A stretch of DNA of 64,000 bases from Flavobacteriales bacterium (GTDB taxonomy: Bacteria; Bacteroidota; Bacteroidia; UBA10329): positions 1 through 64,000 of the forward strand of contig WGMW01000015.1 of assembly GCA_016124845.1 (NCBI GenBank). The letters are read 5' to 3'. Below are positions 45,984-53,813 of this stretch, in pieces. The position numbers and the translations under genes were made by a program. Each line of letters begins with the position of its first letter. The first letter of the stretch is position 1. Under the pieces are notes generated by a model. The model searched no databases and was not told the origin of the DNA. It saw nothing but the letters and a program-made list of their open reading frames with translations.

Positions 45984-46002
45984 TCAAAGTGTTCCGTTCG
46001 GA

Positions 46003-47403
46003 TCAATCCAAACTGCCGATCATCTTCTTCGGGTCAACCCACTCATCGTATTCTTCTGAAGTAAGATAACCCAATGCCAGAGCGGCAGCCTTCAAGGTTG
46101 TTCCTTCAGCGTGCGCCTTTCCTGCAATTTCAGCAGCCTTGTAGTAACCAATTTTGGTGTTGAGGGCCGTTACCAACATCAAACTGTTGTTCACCAATTC
46201 GGTGATGCGAGCGTGGTTCGGTTCAATGCCTTGCGCACAGTGCTCATCGAAAGAAACACATGCATCTCCGATCAATCGTGCTGATTGAAGCACGTTGTAA
46301 GCCATTACGGGTTTGAATACGTTCAACTCGTAGTGTCCTTGTGTTCCAGCAACGGAAACCGTTGTGTCGTTACCGATCACCTGTGCGCAAACCATGGTCA
46401 TGGCCTCAGCCTGAGTTGGGTTCACTTTTCCTGGCATGATGGAAGAACCGGGTTCGTTGGCAGGAATGATCAATTCACCGATTCCTGAACGCGGACCAGA
46501 CGCCATCATTCGGATGTCGTTGGCAATCTTGTTCAACGAAACAGCCAATTGCTTCAAAGCTCCGTGGGTTTCCACCAATGCATCGTGCGCGGCCAATGCT
46601 TCAAACTTGTTCTCGGCAGAAACGAATGGAAGTCCAGAGAATTCTGCGATCTTCTTCGCTACCAACTCAGCATAACCTTTTGGCGTGTTGATGCCAGTTC
46701 CGACAGCAGTTCCTCCAAGTGCCAATTCGCTCAAATGCGGAAGCGTATTCTTCAACGCTTTCAATCCGTGATCCAATTGCGAAACGTAACCGCTGAACTC
46801 CTGTCCAAGTGTCAATGGTGTAGCATCCATCAGGTGCGTACGACCGATCTTCACCACATCCTTGAACTCAACGGATTTCCTTTTCAGCGTATCGCGAAGA
46901 ATTTCCACTCCTGGAATGGTTGTTTCCATCACCATCTTGTAACACGCGATGTGCATGCCAGTTGGGTAGGTGTCGTTCGATGACTGACTCTTGTTCACGT
47001 CATCGTTCGGTTTCAGCACCTTGTCCTTGTCATCCAATTTCCCACCGCTGATCACATGCGCACGGTTGGCAATTACCTCGTTGCAGTTCATGTTGCTCTG
47101 GGTTCCAGAACCTGTTTGCCAGATCACCAACGGAAATTGGTCATCATGTTTTCCTTCAAGGATCTCATCACAAACGGCAGAGATCAGATCACGTTTCTTC
47201 TCATCCAACACTCCCAGTTCGCAGTTGGTGTGGGCTGCAGCTTTCTTCAGGTAAGCGAATCCGTAGATCACTTCCAGCGGCATGCTGGCCGATGGCCCGA
47301 TCTTGAAATTGTTGCGCGAACGCTCCGTCTGTGCTCCCCAATATTTATCGGCAGGTACTTGCACCTCGCCCATGGTGTCTTTCTCTATTCTGAAATCTGA
47401 CAT
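46003..47403 (-). CDS. fumC: Fumarate hydratase class II
   Basis: The 466-residue protein shows [20 protein letters not shown] at the N-terminus, [40 protein letters not shown] and the signature [16 protein letters not shown]. It hydrates fumarate to malate in the citric-acid cycle. I start at 47403 (MSDFRIEK), where an exact -7 box lies 28 bases upstream; the longer frame from 47460 is not supported. Confidence 0.96.
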   Translation of the reverse strand: MSDFRIEKDTMGEVQVPADKYWGAQTERSRNNFKIGPSASMPLEVIYGFAYLKKAAAHTNCELGVLDEKKRDLISAVCDEILEGKHDDQFPLVIWQTGSGTQSNMNCNEVIANRAHVISGGKLDDKDKVLKPNDDVNKSQSSNDTYPTGMHIACYKMVMETTIPGVEILRDTLKRKSVEFKDVVKIGRTHLMDATPLTLGQEFSGYVSQLDHGLKALKNTLPHLSELALGGTAVGTGINTPKGYAELVAKKIAEFSGLPFVSAENKFEALAAHDALVETHGALKQLAVSLNKIANDIRMMASGPRSGIGELIIPANEPGSSIMPGKVNPTQAEAMTMVCAQVIGNDTTVSVAGTQGHYELNVFKPVMAYNVLQSARLIGDACVSFDEHCAQGIEPNHARITELVNNSLMLVTALNTKIGYYKAAEIAGKAHAEGTTLKAAALALGYLTSEEYDEWVDPKKMIGSLD

Positions 47404-47430
47404 GATGAATTTTTTCGTTTGAATCGGCCG

Positions 47431-47438
47431 CAAATTTA
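47431..47438 (-). promoter_or_regulatory. -7 box of fumC
   Basis: Read leftward, TAAATTTG matches TAnnTTTG and lies 27 bases before the fumC ATG at 47403. Confidence 0.6.
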
Positions 47439-47508
47439 TTGTCTGAACCCACGCGAACAAATGAGCTTTGACATATCCTTACCTTTATTCGAAATACTGA
47501 AATTGAAT

Positions 47509-48651
47509 ATGAAGAAACTTCTAACTAACCTACTGCTGATGCTTCCTGTTGCAGGGCTGTTTGCGCAGACCACAATTGTTGATAGCATCATCCACGACAA
47601 TATTGAGCGCAACTACCGTTTGTATGTTCCCGCCAGTTACAATGGTTCGGTAGCGGTGCCGTTGGTCTTCAACCTTCATGGTTATACATCCAACGCGATG
47701 CAACAGGAACTTTATGGAGATTTCAGAGCCATCGCGGACACGGCCAATTTCTTGGTGGTGCATCCCAACGGCACGTTGGATGGAACAGGAACCACGTTCT
47801 GGAATGCGTTTGATGTACCGACCGAAACCGTAGATGATGTAGGTTTTCTCTCTGCGCTGATCGATTCGTTGAACGCGGAATACAACATTGATCTGAACCG
47901 TGTTTACACCACAGGCATGAGCAATGGTGGTTTTATGAGCTACAAACTTGCGTGCGATCTGAGCTACAGAATTGCAGCTATGGCATCGGTAACAGGATCG
48001 ATGGTCACCACTCAAATTGCATCCTGCTCACCGACCCATCCGATGCCCGTCATGGAAATCCATGGGACGGCCGACCCCACGGTTCCGTACACAGGGAGTG
48101 GAACGCTTGGTTCGCAGCCAATCGTGGATGTGGTAGACTACTGGGTCAACTTCAACAATTGCAATTCTACAGCGGTACAGACGGCTGTGCCAAATACAAG
48201 TACCACTGATGGCTGCACCACGGACCATTTCTTATATACAGGAGGTGATAATGGTGCAACCGTGGAACACTACAGAGTAAACGGTGGTGGTCATACGTGG
48301 CCAGGTGCTCCAATTGATATTGGTGTAACGAGCCACGATTTTTCAGCCTCCGTGGAGATCTGGAGGTTTTTCAGTCAGTACACATTGGATCAACTGGTTT
48401 CTGTTGAGGAGGCCACAAATGTGGAACAACCATTTTCGGTCTATCCGAATCCTTCAGAAGGACAGTTCTCGCTGCGATTTAAGAACACGGTTTCGGCTAA
48501 AATCCGCGTATTCGATGCGGTCGGTAAATTGGTGCTGAATGAAACTTCTCGATCGAAAACTGTACGTCTGGAATTGCCAAGTTCTGGAATCTACTTTTTA
48601 CAGGTCGAAACGGGCCACGGGATATTCACAGAAAAGTTGATCCGTAATTGA
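47509..48651 (+). CDS. Secreted polyhydroxybutyrate-depolymerase/feruloyl-esterase-like enzyme with T9SS signal
   Basis: The 380-residue protein has a signal peptide ending in GLFAQ, an alpha/beta-hydrolase domain with nucleophile S138 in TTGMSNGGFMS, an Asp in GTADPTVPY and a His in GGGHTWPG, and a C-terminal type A sorting domain from VYPNPSEG to the end. The catalytic domain is the LpqC/Poly(3-hydroxyalkanoate) depolymerase family, which also includes feruloyl and acetylxylan esterases. The protein should be exported via T9SS. The substrate cannot be told. Start is the ATG at 47509, directly before the signal peptide. Confidence 0.88.
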   Translation: MKKLLTNLLLMLPVAGLFAQTTIVDSIIHDNIERNYRLYVPASYNGSVAVPLVFNLHGYTSNAMQQELYGDFRAIADTANFLVVHPNGTLDGTGTTFWNAFDVPTETVDDVGFLSALIDSLNAEYNIDLNRVYTTGMSNGGFMSYKLACDLSYRIAAMASVTGSMVTTQIASCSPTHPMPVMEIHGTADPTVPYTGSGTLGSQPIVDVVDYWVNFNNCNSTAVQTAVPNTSTTDGCTTDHFLYTGGDNGATVEHYRVNGGGHTWPGAPIDIGVTSHDFSASVEIWRFFSQYTLDQLVSVEEATNVEQPFSVYPNPSEGQFSLRFKNTVSAKIRVFDAVGKLVLNETSRSKTVRLELPSSGIYFLQVETGHGIFTEKLIRN

Positions 48652-48710
48652 TCAATTCATTTTGCGCATATTGACCGCAAGCATTACTTTCGCCATCAAA
48701 TTCTACAGAA

Positions 48711-48875
48711 ATGACAGTTGGTATCGTTGTAATTTTCGCTTATATGCTTCTTGGATTCTGGATGTTGACCTTCTTGGGTCTGTGGATTCCGTTGATGGCA
48801 ACGTTGCTTTTCATGGAGCGTTTCAGCCCAGAATTGGGCGAGAAGCTGGCGGCTTTTATCGCGCCACGCGACTAA
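48711..48875 (+). CDS. Small membrane protein of 54 residues
   Basis: The frame reads MTVGIVVIFAYMLLGFWMLT, then FLGLWIPLMATLLFMERFSP, and ends ELGEKLAAFIAPRD. It has one long or two short hydrophobic helices and a short amphipathic tail. A TACTTTCG -7-like box lies at 48685-48692. I do not recognise a family. The hydrophobic length, start and promoter-like box make a real gene plausible. Confidence 0.6.
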   Translation: MTVGIVVIFAYMLLGFWMLTFLGLWIPLMATLLFMERFSPELGEKLAAFIAPRD

Positions 48876-48878
48876 GAC

Positions 48879-49217
48879 TTATAAAAGCGTTTTAACGTTT
48901 TCGGGAGGTCGTCCAAGGACGGCCTTCTTTTGTTTTACAACGATCGGTCGCTCAATCAGTTTGGGGTATTTCACCATGGCAGCGATCCACTCATCATCCG
49001 AAAGCTCCTTGCCCTTGAAGTTGTCTTTGAAATCAGCTTCGCCACGTCTCAGCAGGTCGTAAGGTTTGATGCCGAGCATTTCAATTAATTCCTTCAATTC
49101 AGCCTCGGTAGGTACATCATTCAGATACTCAATGATCTCTGGTTCAATGCCTGCCTCGCGGATCAATTGAAGCGTTTGTCTGGACTTTGTACAGCGTGGG
49201 TTGTGGTAGATTTTCAT
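48879..49217 (-). CDS. ArsC/Spx-family thioredoxin-fold protein
   Basis: The 112-residue protein starts MKIYHNPRCTKSRQTLQLI with a single active cysteine C9, and contains LRRGEADFK and ERPIVVKQKKAVLGRPPENV, where the ArsC family has its conserved arginine and cis-proline region. It fits arsenate reductase (glutaredoxin type). Many family members are not arsenic enzymes, and no arsenic genes are adjacent. Confidence 0.88.
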   Translation of the reverse strand: MKIYHNPRCTKSRQTLQLIREAGIEPEIIEYLNDVPTEAELKELIEMLGIKPYDLLRRGEADFKDNFKGKELSDDEWIAAMVKYPKLIERPIVVKQKKAVLGRPPENVKTLL

Positions 49218-49280
49218 GGGTTACGAACTTAGTGAAGCGTTCTCATCGAATAAAATGAGATAATATGACGAATTCAATTT

Positions 49281-49367
49281 AACCGCGGAGAACACAGAGA
49301 AGATGCACAGAGTTCACCAAGCATTTTTCTCTGTGAATCTCTCAAACTCATGATGTTCTCTGTGCAA
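49281..49367. repeat. Dispersed CACAGAG-type intergenic repeat
   Basis: The stretch contains AACCGCGGAGAACACAGAG, TGCACAGAGTTCACC and, in the opposite sense, TTCTCTGTGAATCTC and GTTCTCTGTGCA. CTCTGTG/CACAGAG words are repeated in both orientations and can pair (TGCACAGAG with CTCTGTGCA). Similar elements are scattered in many bacterial genomes. Confidence 0.6.
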
Positions 49368-49380
49368 TATTCATAAAAAG

Positions 49381-49395
49381 TCCCCCTTTGGGGGA
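49381..49395 (-). terminator. Terminator of prfB
   Basis: Short hairpin TCCCCC-TTT-GGGGGA two bases after the prfB stop (49397), followed leftward by CTTTTTATG. Confidence 0.65.
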
Positions 49396-49396
49396 T

Positions 49397-50497
49397 TTAG
49401 GAGGTCTTTTCCTCGTTTCCGAATTGCAGCAGATACCCTTTAATGAACTTGTTCAGGTCACCGTCCATTACTCCTTGTACGTCCGATGTTTCAATTCCCG
49501 AACGGAGGTCTTTTACCAATTTGTACGGATGAAAAACGTAGTTACGGATCTGTGCTCCGAACTCCACTTTCATCTTCGAGCCTTCCACCTCTGCACGCTT
49601 CGCTAATCGCTTTCTAAGCTCAATGTCGTACAGCTGAGACTTGAGGAGTTTCAGCGCAGCTTCTCGGTTTGCCAACTGAGAACGGCTTTCGGTGTTTCGG
49701 ATGATGATACCACTCGGATGGTGCGTAACGCGCACTCCCGTTTCAACCTTGTTCACGTTCTGTCCACCTGCACCGCCCGATCGGAACGTGTCCCACGAAA
49801 TATCTGCGGGATTGATCTCAATATTGATGGAATCATCCACCACAGGATAAACGAAAACGGAAGCGAAAGAGGTATGTCTTCGGGCATTGCTGTCAAATGG
49901 CGAAATACGCACCAATCGATGCACACCATTCTCGCCTTTCAAGTTTCCGTAAGCGTATTCTCCTTCAATTTGAAGCGAGCATGAACGAATTCCAGCAATA
50001 TCGTCTTCCTGAATATCATTCTCAGTGACCTTGAAACCGTTCTTCTCGGCCCACATGATGTACATCCGCATCAGCATGCCGGCCCAGTCGCAACTTTCGG
50101 TTCCACCTGCACCCGAGTTGATCTCCAGCACGGCACTCAACTCATCACCTTCATCACCCAACATGTTTCGAAATTCCAGGTCTTCGAGCAATTCGGTAAA
50201 CGTCTCTTCCTGCGCTTCAACCTCTTCTTCGCTGGCCTCGCCTTCTTTATTGAACTCAAAAAGTACAACCAGATCTTCCAAGGCCGATTCTGCTTCCGCA
50301 AACGCTTTTGTCCACTCCTTTTTACCGTTGATCTTCTTCATCAATGCTTCGGCCTGCGCTGGATCGTCCCAAAAACCAGGCGATAGGGTGGTCTGCGTTT
50401 CCTCTTCAATTTCACGTAGTTTACGGTCAATGTCCAAGTAGCCGCGAAGAGCGGTAAGGCGTTTTTTAAGGTCGTTCAGTTGATCGGTTGTGACCAT
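49397..50497 (-). CDS. prfB: Peptide chain release factor 2 (no programmed frameshift)
   Basis: The 366-residue protein carries the RF2 anticodon-mimic SPF (ISPFDSNARRHTSF) and the GGQ motif (SGGAGGQNVNKVETG). The N-terminus reads MVTTDQLNDLKKRLTALRGY then LDIDRKL in one continuous frame. Many bacteria have an in-frame UGA and +1 frameshift exactly after RGYL; here the codons are TAC TTG GAC, so release factor 2 is made without frameshifting. Start chosen at 50497. Confidence 0.95.
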   Translation of the reverse strand: MVTTDQLNDLKKRLTALRGYLDIDRKLREIEEETQTTLSPGFWDDPAQAEALMKKINGKKEWTKAFAEAESALEDLVVLFEFNKEGEASEEEVEAQEETFTELLEDLEFRNMLGDEGDELSAVLEINSGAGGTESCDWAGMLMRMYIMWAEKNGFKVTENDIQEDDIAGIRSCSLQIEGEYAYGNLKGENGVHRLVRISPFDSNARRHTSFASVFVYPVVDDSINIEINPADISWDTFRSGGAGGQNVNKVETGVRVTHHPSGIIIRNTESRSQLANREAALKLLKSQLYDIELRKRLAKRAEVEGSKMKVEFGAQIRNYVFHPYKLVKDLRSGIETSDVQGVMDGDLNKFIKGYLLQFGNEEKTS

Positions 50498-50518
50498 GCG
50501 GATGTTTGATTGGGGGCG

Positions 50519-50526
50519 CAAATGTA
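50519..50526 (-). promoter_or_regulatory. -7 box of prfB
   Basis: Read leftward, TACATTTG matches TAnnTTTG and lies 21 bases before the ATG at 50497. Confidence 0.6.
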
Positions 50527-50537
50527 CGATTGGAGAA

Positions 50538-50605
50538 TTAGTCCACGGTTGATAGACCATGGTCAACAGATATGTAAAGCGCTATGGACTGTCGACCGTG
50601 GACTA
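50538..50605. repeat. GACCATGGTC-type palindromic repeat, left of recX
   Basis: Contains GTTGATAGACCATGGTCAAC and the inverted pair GTCCACGGT (50540-50548) / ACCGTGGAC (50595-50603). The right arm reaches the recX stop codon. Related units lie on the other side of recX at 51073-51109 and 51175-51206. Confidence 0.65.
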
Positions 50606-51055
50606 TTGACTCAATATCTCGTTGATCAACGAAGGCTCAAAACCCCGCTGCGTTGCGAAGCGATAAATGGCCGATTTCCGCTTCCACGGATTCTTTTCTT
50701 TCAAATCAGATCTCTTCAGTTCAATTGTTTCCTGAAGTGTTTGCAAGTAACGGTCTTCATCTATTTCGGTCAGTGCCAGTTGAATACACTTGCTGCCGAC
50801 CTGATGCTGTTTCAGTCCTTGAATGATTTTGATGCGCCCCCATTTTTTGATGTTGAACTTACCACGCACGAAGGCTCGTGCAAACCGTTCTTCATTCAGG
50901 AAATTCTCCTTCATCAAAGACAAGATGAACTCGTCTCGCCATTCCATCGGAACTTTCAGATCCCACATTTTCTGTGTCACATCTGCGTGGCTACGCTCCT
51001 GATACGCGCAGTATTTGCGCAGTTTTTCAAGAAGTGTAGAACGTTCCGTTTCCAT
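50603..51055 (-). CDS. recX: Regulatory protein RecX
   Basis: A 150-residue all-helical protein: KLRKYCAYQERSHADVTQKM, NEERFARAFVRGKFNIKKWGRIKI and YLQTLQETIELK... form the three-helix repeats of RecX. It modulates RecA filaments. Start chosen at 51055 (METERSTLL); the upstream extension to 51094 is made of repeat sequence. Identical-style palindromic repeats flank the gene on both sides. Confidence 0.88.
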   Translation of the reverse strand: METERSTLLEKLRKYCAYQERSHADVTQKMWDLKVPMEWRDEFILSLMKENFLNEERFARAFVRGKFNIKKWGRIKIIQGLKQHQVGSKCIQLALTEIDEDRYLQTLQETIELKRSDLKEKNPWKRKSAIYRFATQRGFEPSLINEILSQ

Positions 51056-51072
51056 GCTTCGAAGGTAGAGTT

Positions 51073-51206
51073 TAGTCGATGGTCCACAGTCCATTGACCA
51101 TGGTCAATAGCATTCGGGTTATGGTCTCAAAGATGCGGTCAGAATAAAATGGATGAGAATTGTTTCGTGTTTTTCCGTGGTCTATCGTCTATCGACCATG
51201 GACTAC
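51073..51206. repeat. GACCATGGTC-type palindromic repeats, right of recX
   Basis: Two units: 51073-51109 with the perfect palindrome ATTGACCATGGTCAAT, and 51175-51206 with TCTATCGTCTATCGACCATG and GGACTAC. Between them lies a unique stretch. The first unit partly forms the upstream region of recX. Confidence 0.65.
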
Positions 51207-51209
51207 ACA

Positions 51210-51217
51210 TAGCTTTG
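51210..51217 (+). promoter_or_regulatory. -7 box of the MFS gene
   Basis: TAGCTTTG matches TAnnTTTG and ends ten bases before the ATG at 51228. Confidence 0.6.
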
Positions 51218-51227
51218 CCGCGCTCCA

Positions 51228-52508
51228 ATGGAAAACAAACGTGCCCTTTCGCTTCTTTTTGCTTCGCATGTCATCAGCAGCTTTGCGCAAGGTATCACCA
51301 TGATGGCCATTCCGTGGTATTTCGCCACCATCGTTCATGAATCCGTGGTGTTCGGGAAAGTGCTGGCCGTGGCCACCTTCATCAGCATTTTCTGGAGCCT
51401 TTTTGCTGGAACGTTGATCGACCGTTACCCACGCAAGAACATCTTTTGGATCGCATCCATTGTCGGTTTTGTGGTGCTTGGCGGTGCGGGAATGTACGGC
51501 CAGCAAATGCAGGAAATGCCTCTGTGGCTGGTCGGTTTCGTATTTGTTTTCACGTTTTTCGGGTTCAATATCCATTATCCGAATCTGTACGCGTTCTCGC
51601 AGCAATTGGCCGCGCGTGGCGATTATGGTCGTGTCAACTCAATGATCGAGGTTCTGGGCCAGAGCACCAATGTGCTTTCGGGCGCGCTCGGTGCCATTCT
51701 GCTTACCGGAACGGATGGCGGGAGCTTGGACATCCTCGGATTTCAAGTGGTGTTTCCGTTTGAAATAGCGCGATGGCGCATCTGGGAGATCTTCCTGTTG
51801 GATGCTTCAACCTATGCGATCGCTGCGTGCATCATTCCGTTCATCAAGTATGTGGATGCGAACCCGCTGCCCATCGATATGGAACGTGTCGTAGAACGTT
51901 TCAAGCGCGGTTGGCGCTTTCTGCTATTGAACAGGGAATTGCTGATTTTCGGACTGGCCACATACTCCATTTTTGTGGTGCTGTTGGTAGAAGTGCAGTA
52001 CCTGCTGCCCATTTTCGTAGACAACCAACTGGAAGCGGGTGCTGATGTGTATGCCAGCAGCGAGGTGTATTTCGCGCTGGGCAGCTTGGCCGCTGGATTT
52101 CTTATTCAGAAACTGACACGGAATTTCGCGCCCGCCAAAACCATTCTGATGATGATGCTGGTGGCGGGAAGCTCATTTGTGCTGGTGGCTTTCAGCAAAA
52201 GCATTATTGGTTTTTATCTCTTCTCGGCTCTCATCGGCTTCACCAATGCGGGAACGCGGATTACGCGGGTCACATTCCTTTTCAATCACGTGCCGAATAA
52301 CATCATCGGCCGCGCCAACAGCATTTTCTACGTGTACAATATCACCGGTCGCGGGTTGCTGCTGACCTTGTTTGCATTACCGTTTTTCTCAGCCTCCAAC
52401 AACATCATTTGGGCGTACGTGATCAGCGGAAGTTTCATCCTTGTTTCGGTAATTCCTTTGATGATGATTTTGGGAAGGTTGGAAGCGATGCGAATTCGTA
52501 CCGAGTGA
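51228..52508 (+). CDS. Major facilitator superfamily transporter
   Basis: A 426-residue protein with twelve predicted helices in two halves separated by a basic central loop (MERVVERFKRGWRFLL). The motif FAGTLIDRYPRKNIFW between helices 2 and 3 is the MFS signature (GxxxDRxGRK). It most resembles the MFS_3/EntS-like group of exporters. The substrate is unknown. It is followed by a highly structured intergenic repeat. Confidence 0.87.
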   Translation: MENKRALSLLFASHVISSFAQGITMMAIPWYFATIVHESVVFGKVLAVATFISIFWSLFAGTLIDRYPRKNIFWIASIVGFVVLGGAGMYGQQMQEMPLWLVGFVFVFTFFGFNIHYPNLYAFSQQLAARGDYGRVNSMIEVLGQSTNVLSGALGAILLTGTDGGSLDILGFQVVFPFEIARWRIWEIFLLDASTYAIAACIIPFIKYVDANPLPIDMERVVERFKRGWRFLLLNRELLIFGLATYSIFVVLLVEVQYLLPIFVDNQLEAGADVYASSEVYFALGSLAAGFLIQKLTRNFAPAKTILMMMLVAGSSFVLVAFSKSIIGFYLFSALIGFTNAGTRITRVTFLFNHVPNNIIGRANSIFYVYNITGRGLLLTLFALPFFSASNNIIWAYVISGSFILVSVIPLMMILGRLEAMRIRTE

Positions 52509-52511
52509 TTC

Positions 52512-52657
52512 GTATCGCCCCGATGGGGCTTGGTTAAATATGCTTGTTCCAAGCTACCATCATATCGTCCCGCTGGGATTTGCGCAGTTCCTGTAGGAAC
52601 GGAATTTTGGTAGAATCGATGTAGACGCTCACGGTCTAAGCCCCATTGGGGCGATAC
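52512..52657. repeat. Nested inverted-repeat element of 146 bp
   Basis: Left arm 52512-52533 and right arm 52636-52657 are inverted copies (20 of 22 positions), each itself containing a GCCCC..GGGGC hairpin. Inside are CTACCA/TGGTAG (52554-52559, 52608-52613), and two hairpins, TCCCGCTGGGA (52568-52578) and GTTCCTGTAGGAAC (52587-52600). It fills the gap between MFS stop and the next gene's stop. Predicted fold: a multi-branched stem. Confidence 0.75.
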
Positions 52658-52864
52658 TCAAAGCTCATTCAGCAGGTCTTTCGCAGAACGCGCTTTCAAC
52701 TTTCCCTTTTTCACTCGGTTCAGGTTGTCAACCGCTTCTTTTATCTCTGCCAGAAGTAGTGCTTTTTCCTCCGTAAGCTGTTTTACTTTGACGTACGGGA
52801 GGCTTTTAAGCACTTCCAACAGGTGCAAAGCCTTTTGATCTTTGATGTCTAACAGGACTTTCAT
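52658..52864 (-). CDS. Small antitoxin-like protein without visible toxin
   Basis: A 68-residue protein, MKVLLDIKDQKALHLLEVLK onward, with a short strand, helices and a C-terminal basic patch (KKGKLKARSAKDLLNEL). This pattern is typical of small Bacteroidota proteins found upstream of RelE/ParE-type toxins. No toxin gene follows; leftward lies only the nested repeat and the convergent MFS gene. It may be an orphan. Confidence 0.65.
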   Translation of the reverse strand: MKVLLDIKDQKALHLLEVLKSLPYVKVKQLTEEKALLLAEIKEAVDNLNRVKKGKLKARSAKDLLNEL

Positions 52865-52883
52865 CTTAAACTCAAAAAATCGA

Positions 52884-53813
52884 TCACTTCAACCAAAAGT
52901 TGTCGCTGAAGATCCAAGCAGGATGATCGGGCGGAAGCAAGGAAGTTTCGAATTTCAAGCCGTTCAGCCCTTTTTTCAGTTTTTCGCTTTCTGAAGCTAC
53001 TTCCTCATTCGTTTTGGTGCTGAAAACAGCGGCTTTCCGAATGTCAGCCGAACCATCTGCATTCAATTTCAAGGAAACTTCTGCCCTGAATTTTGCTTCT
53101 TCCGGAATGGCGGTCTTATCGTTCAAGACGGATGCAACAGCGGTTTCAACCATTTTTCCATCCTCGGTTTTTGGGAAACCTATCGGGAAATATTCTTCCG
53201 AGGTGAATTCTTTCCGTAGTGGAGCGTTTGGAATGGAGTAGTAATTCTGAAAGAAATGGTTGGCACCGTTGCCCGTGTAAATGTGGAACATGGCGTTCAT
53301 ATCGAACACCATCAGCTTCGGGCCATCCATCGAAATATAGAGCTTGTCGTCTGTGATGTAAAACGGGTTCGAGGCCATTTTGTGAAGCAGGCTGTCGTTC
53401 CTCAGCCAGCCGCTTTCGGGCAATCGGTCACGCTGCACTACATCGTCAAGTTCATATTTCAGAAATCGGAAAAGTGATGCTGTGTCAAAATGCTTTCCAT
53501 CACGGAAAAACGAAAGTTGGCAACCGTCCAGCGGCTTGCCATTTTTCTCGGTGATGAGATGCGCAAGCGTGCGGCCATCGTTGCTCACTGCCACCCAACC
53601 GTTCAGGAATTCATCCAAATGGTAGAGCGTATCCTTTCCCGTCTTGTCGGTTACGAAGGTGATTCCTTCGCGGTTGTCCTTTTCGTGCGAGAACGTGAGC
53701 GAAGTGAGTTTGAAGGTGCCGATCTCGTTGATGAGTTCGTACGAAACTTCCTTGTGCTGCGACCGACCCCAAAATGGGACGAGCATCAATATGGCCAGCA
53801 GCAGGTTTTTCAT
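52884..53813 (-). CDS. Secreted protein of unknown function
   Basis: A 309-residue protein with a signal peptide (MKNLLLAILMLVPFWGRSQ) and a mixed body containing GWVAVSNDGRTLAHLITEKN and GPKLMVFDMNAMFHI. Nothing in it matches a family I know; the C-terminus (about 215-300) has strand patterns seen in TonB-like or DUF domains (AEVSLKLNADGSADIR). Its start overlaps the acyl-CoA dehydrogenase stop by four bases (53810-53813), so the two are co-transcribed. Confidence 0.75.
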   Translation of the reverse strand: MKNLLLAILMLVPFWGRSQHKEVSYELINEIGTFKLTSLTFSHEKDNREGITFVTDKTGKDTLYHLDEFLNGWVAVSNDGRTLAHLITEKNGKPLDGCQLSFFRDGKHFDTASLFRFLKYELDDVVQRDRLPESGWLRNDSLLHKMASNPFYITDDKLYISMDGPKLMVFDMNAMFHIYTGNGANHFFQNYYSIPNAPLRKEFTSEEYFPIGFPKTEDGKMVETAVASVLNDKTAIPEEAKFRAEVSLKLNADGSADIRKAAVFSTKTNEEVASESEKLKKGLNGLKFETSLLPPDHPAWIFSDNFWLK

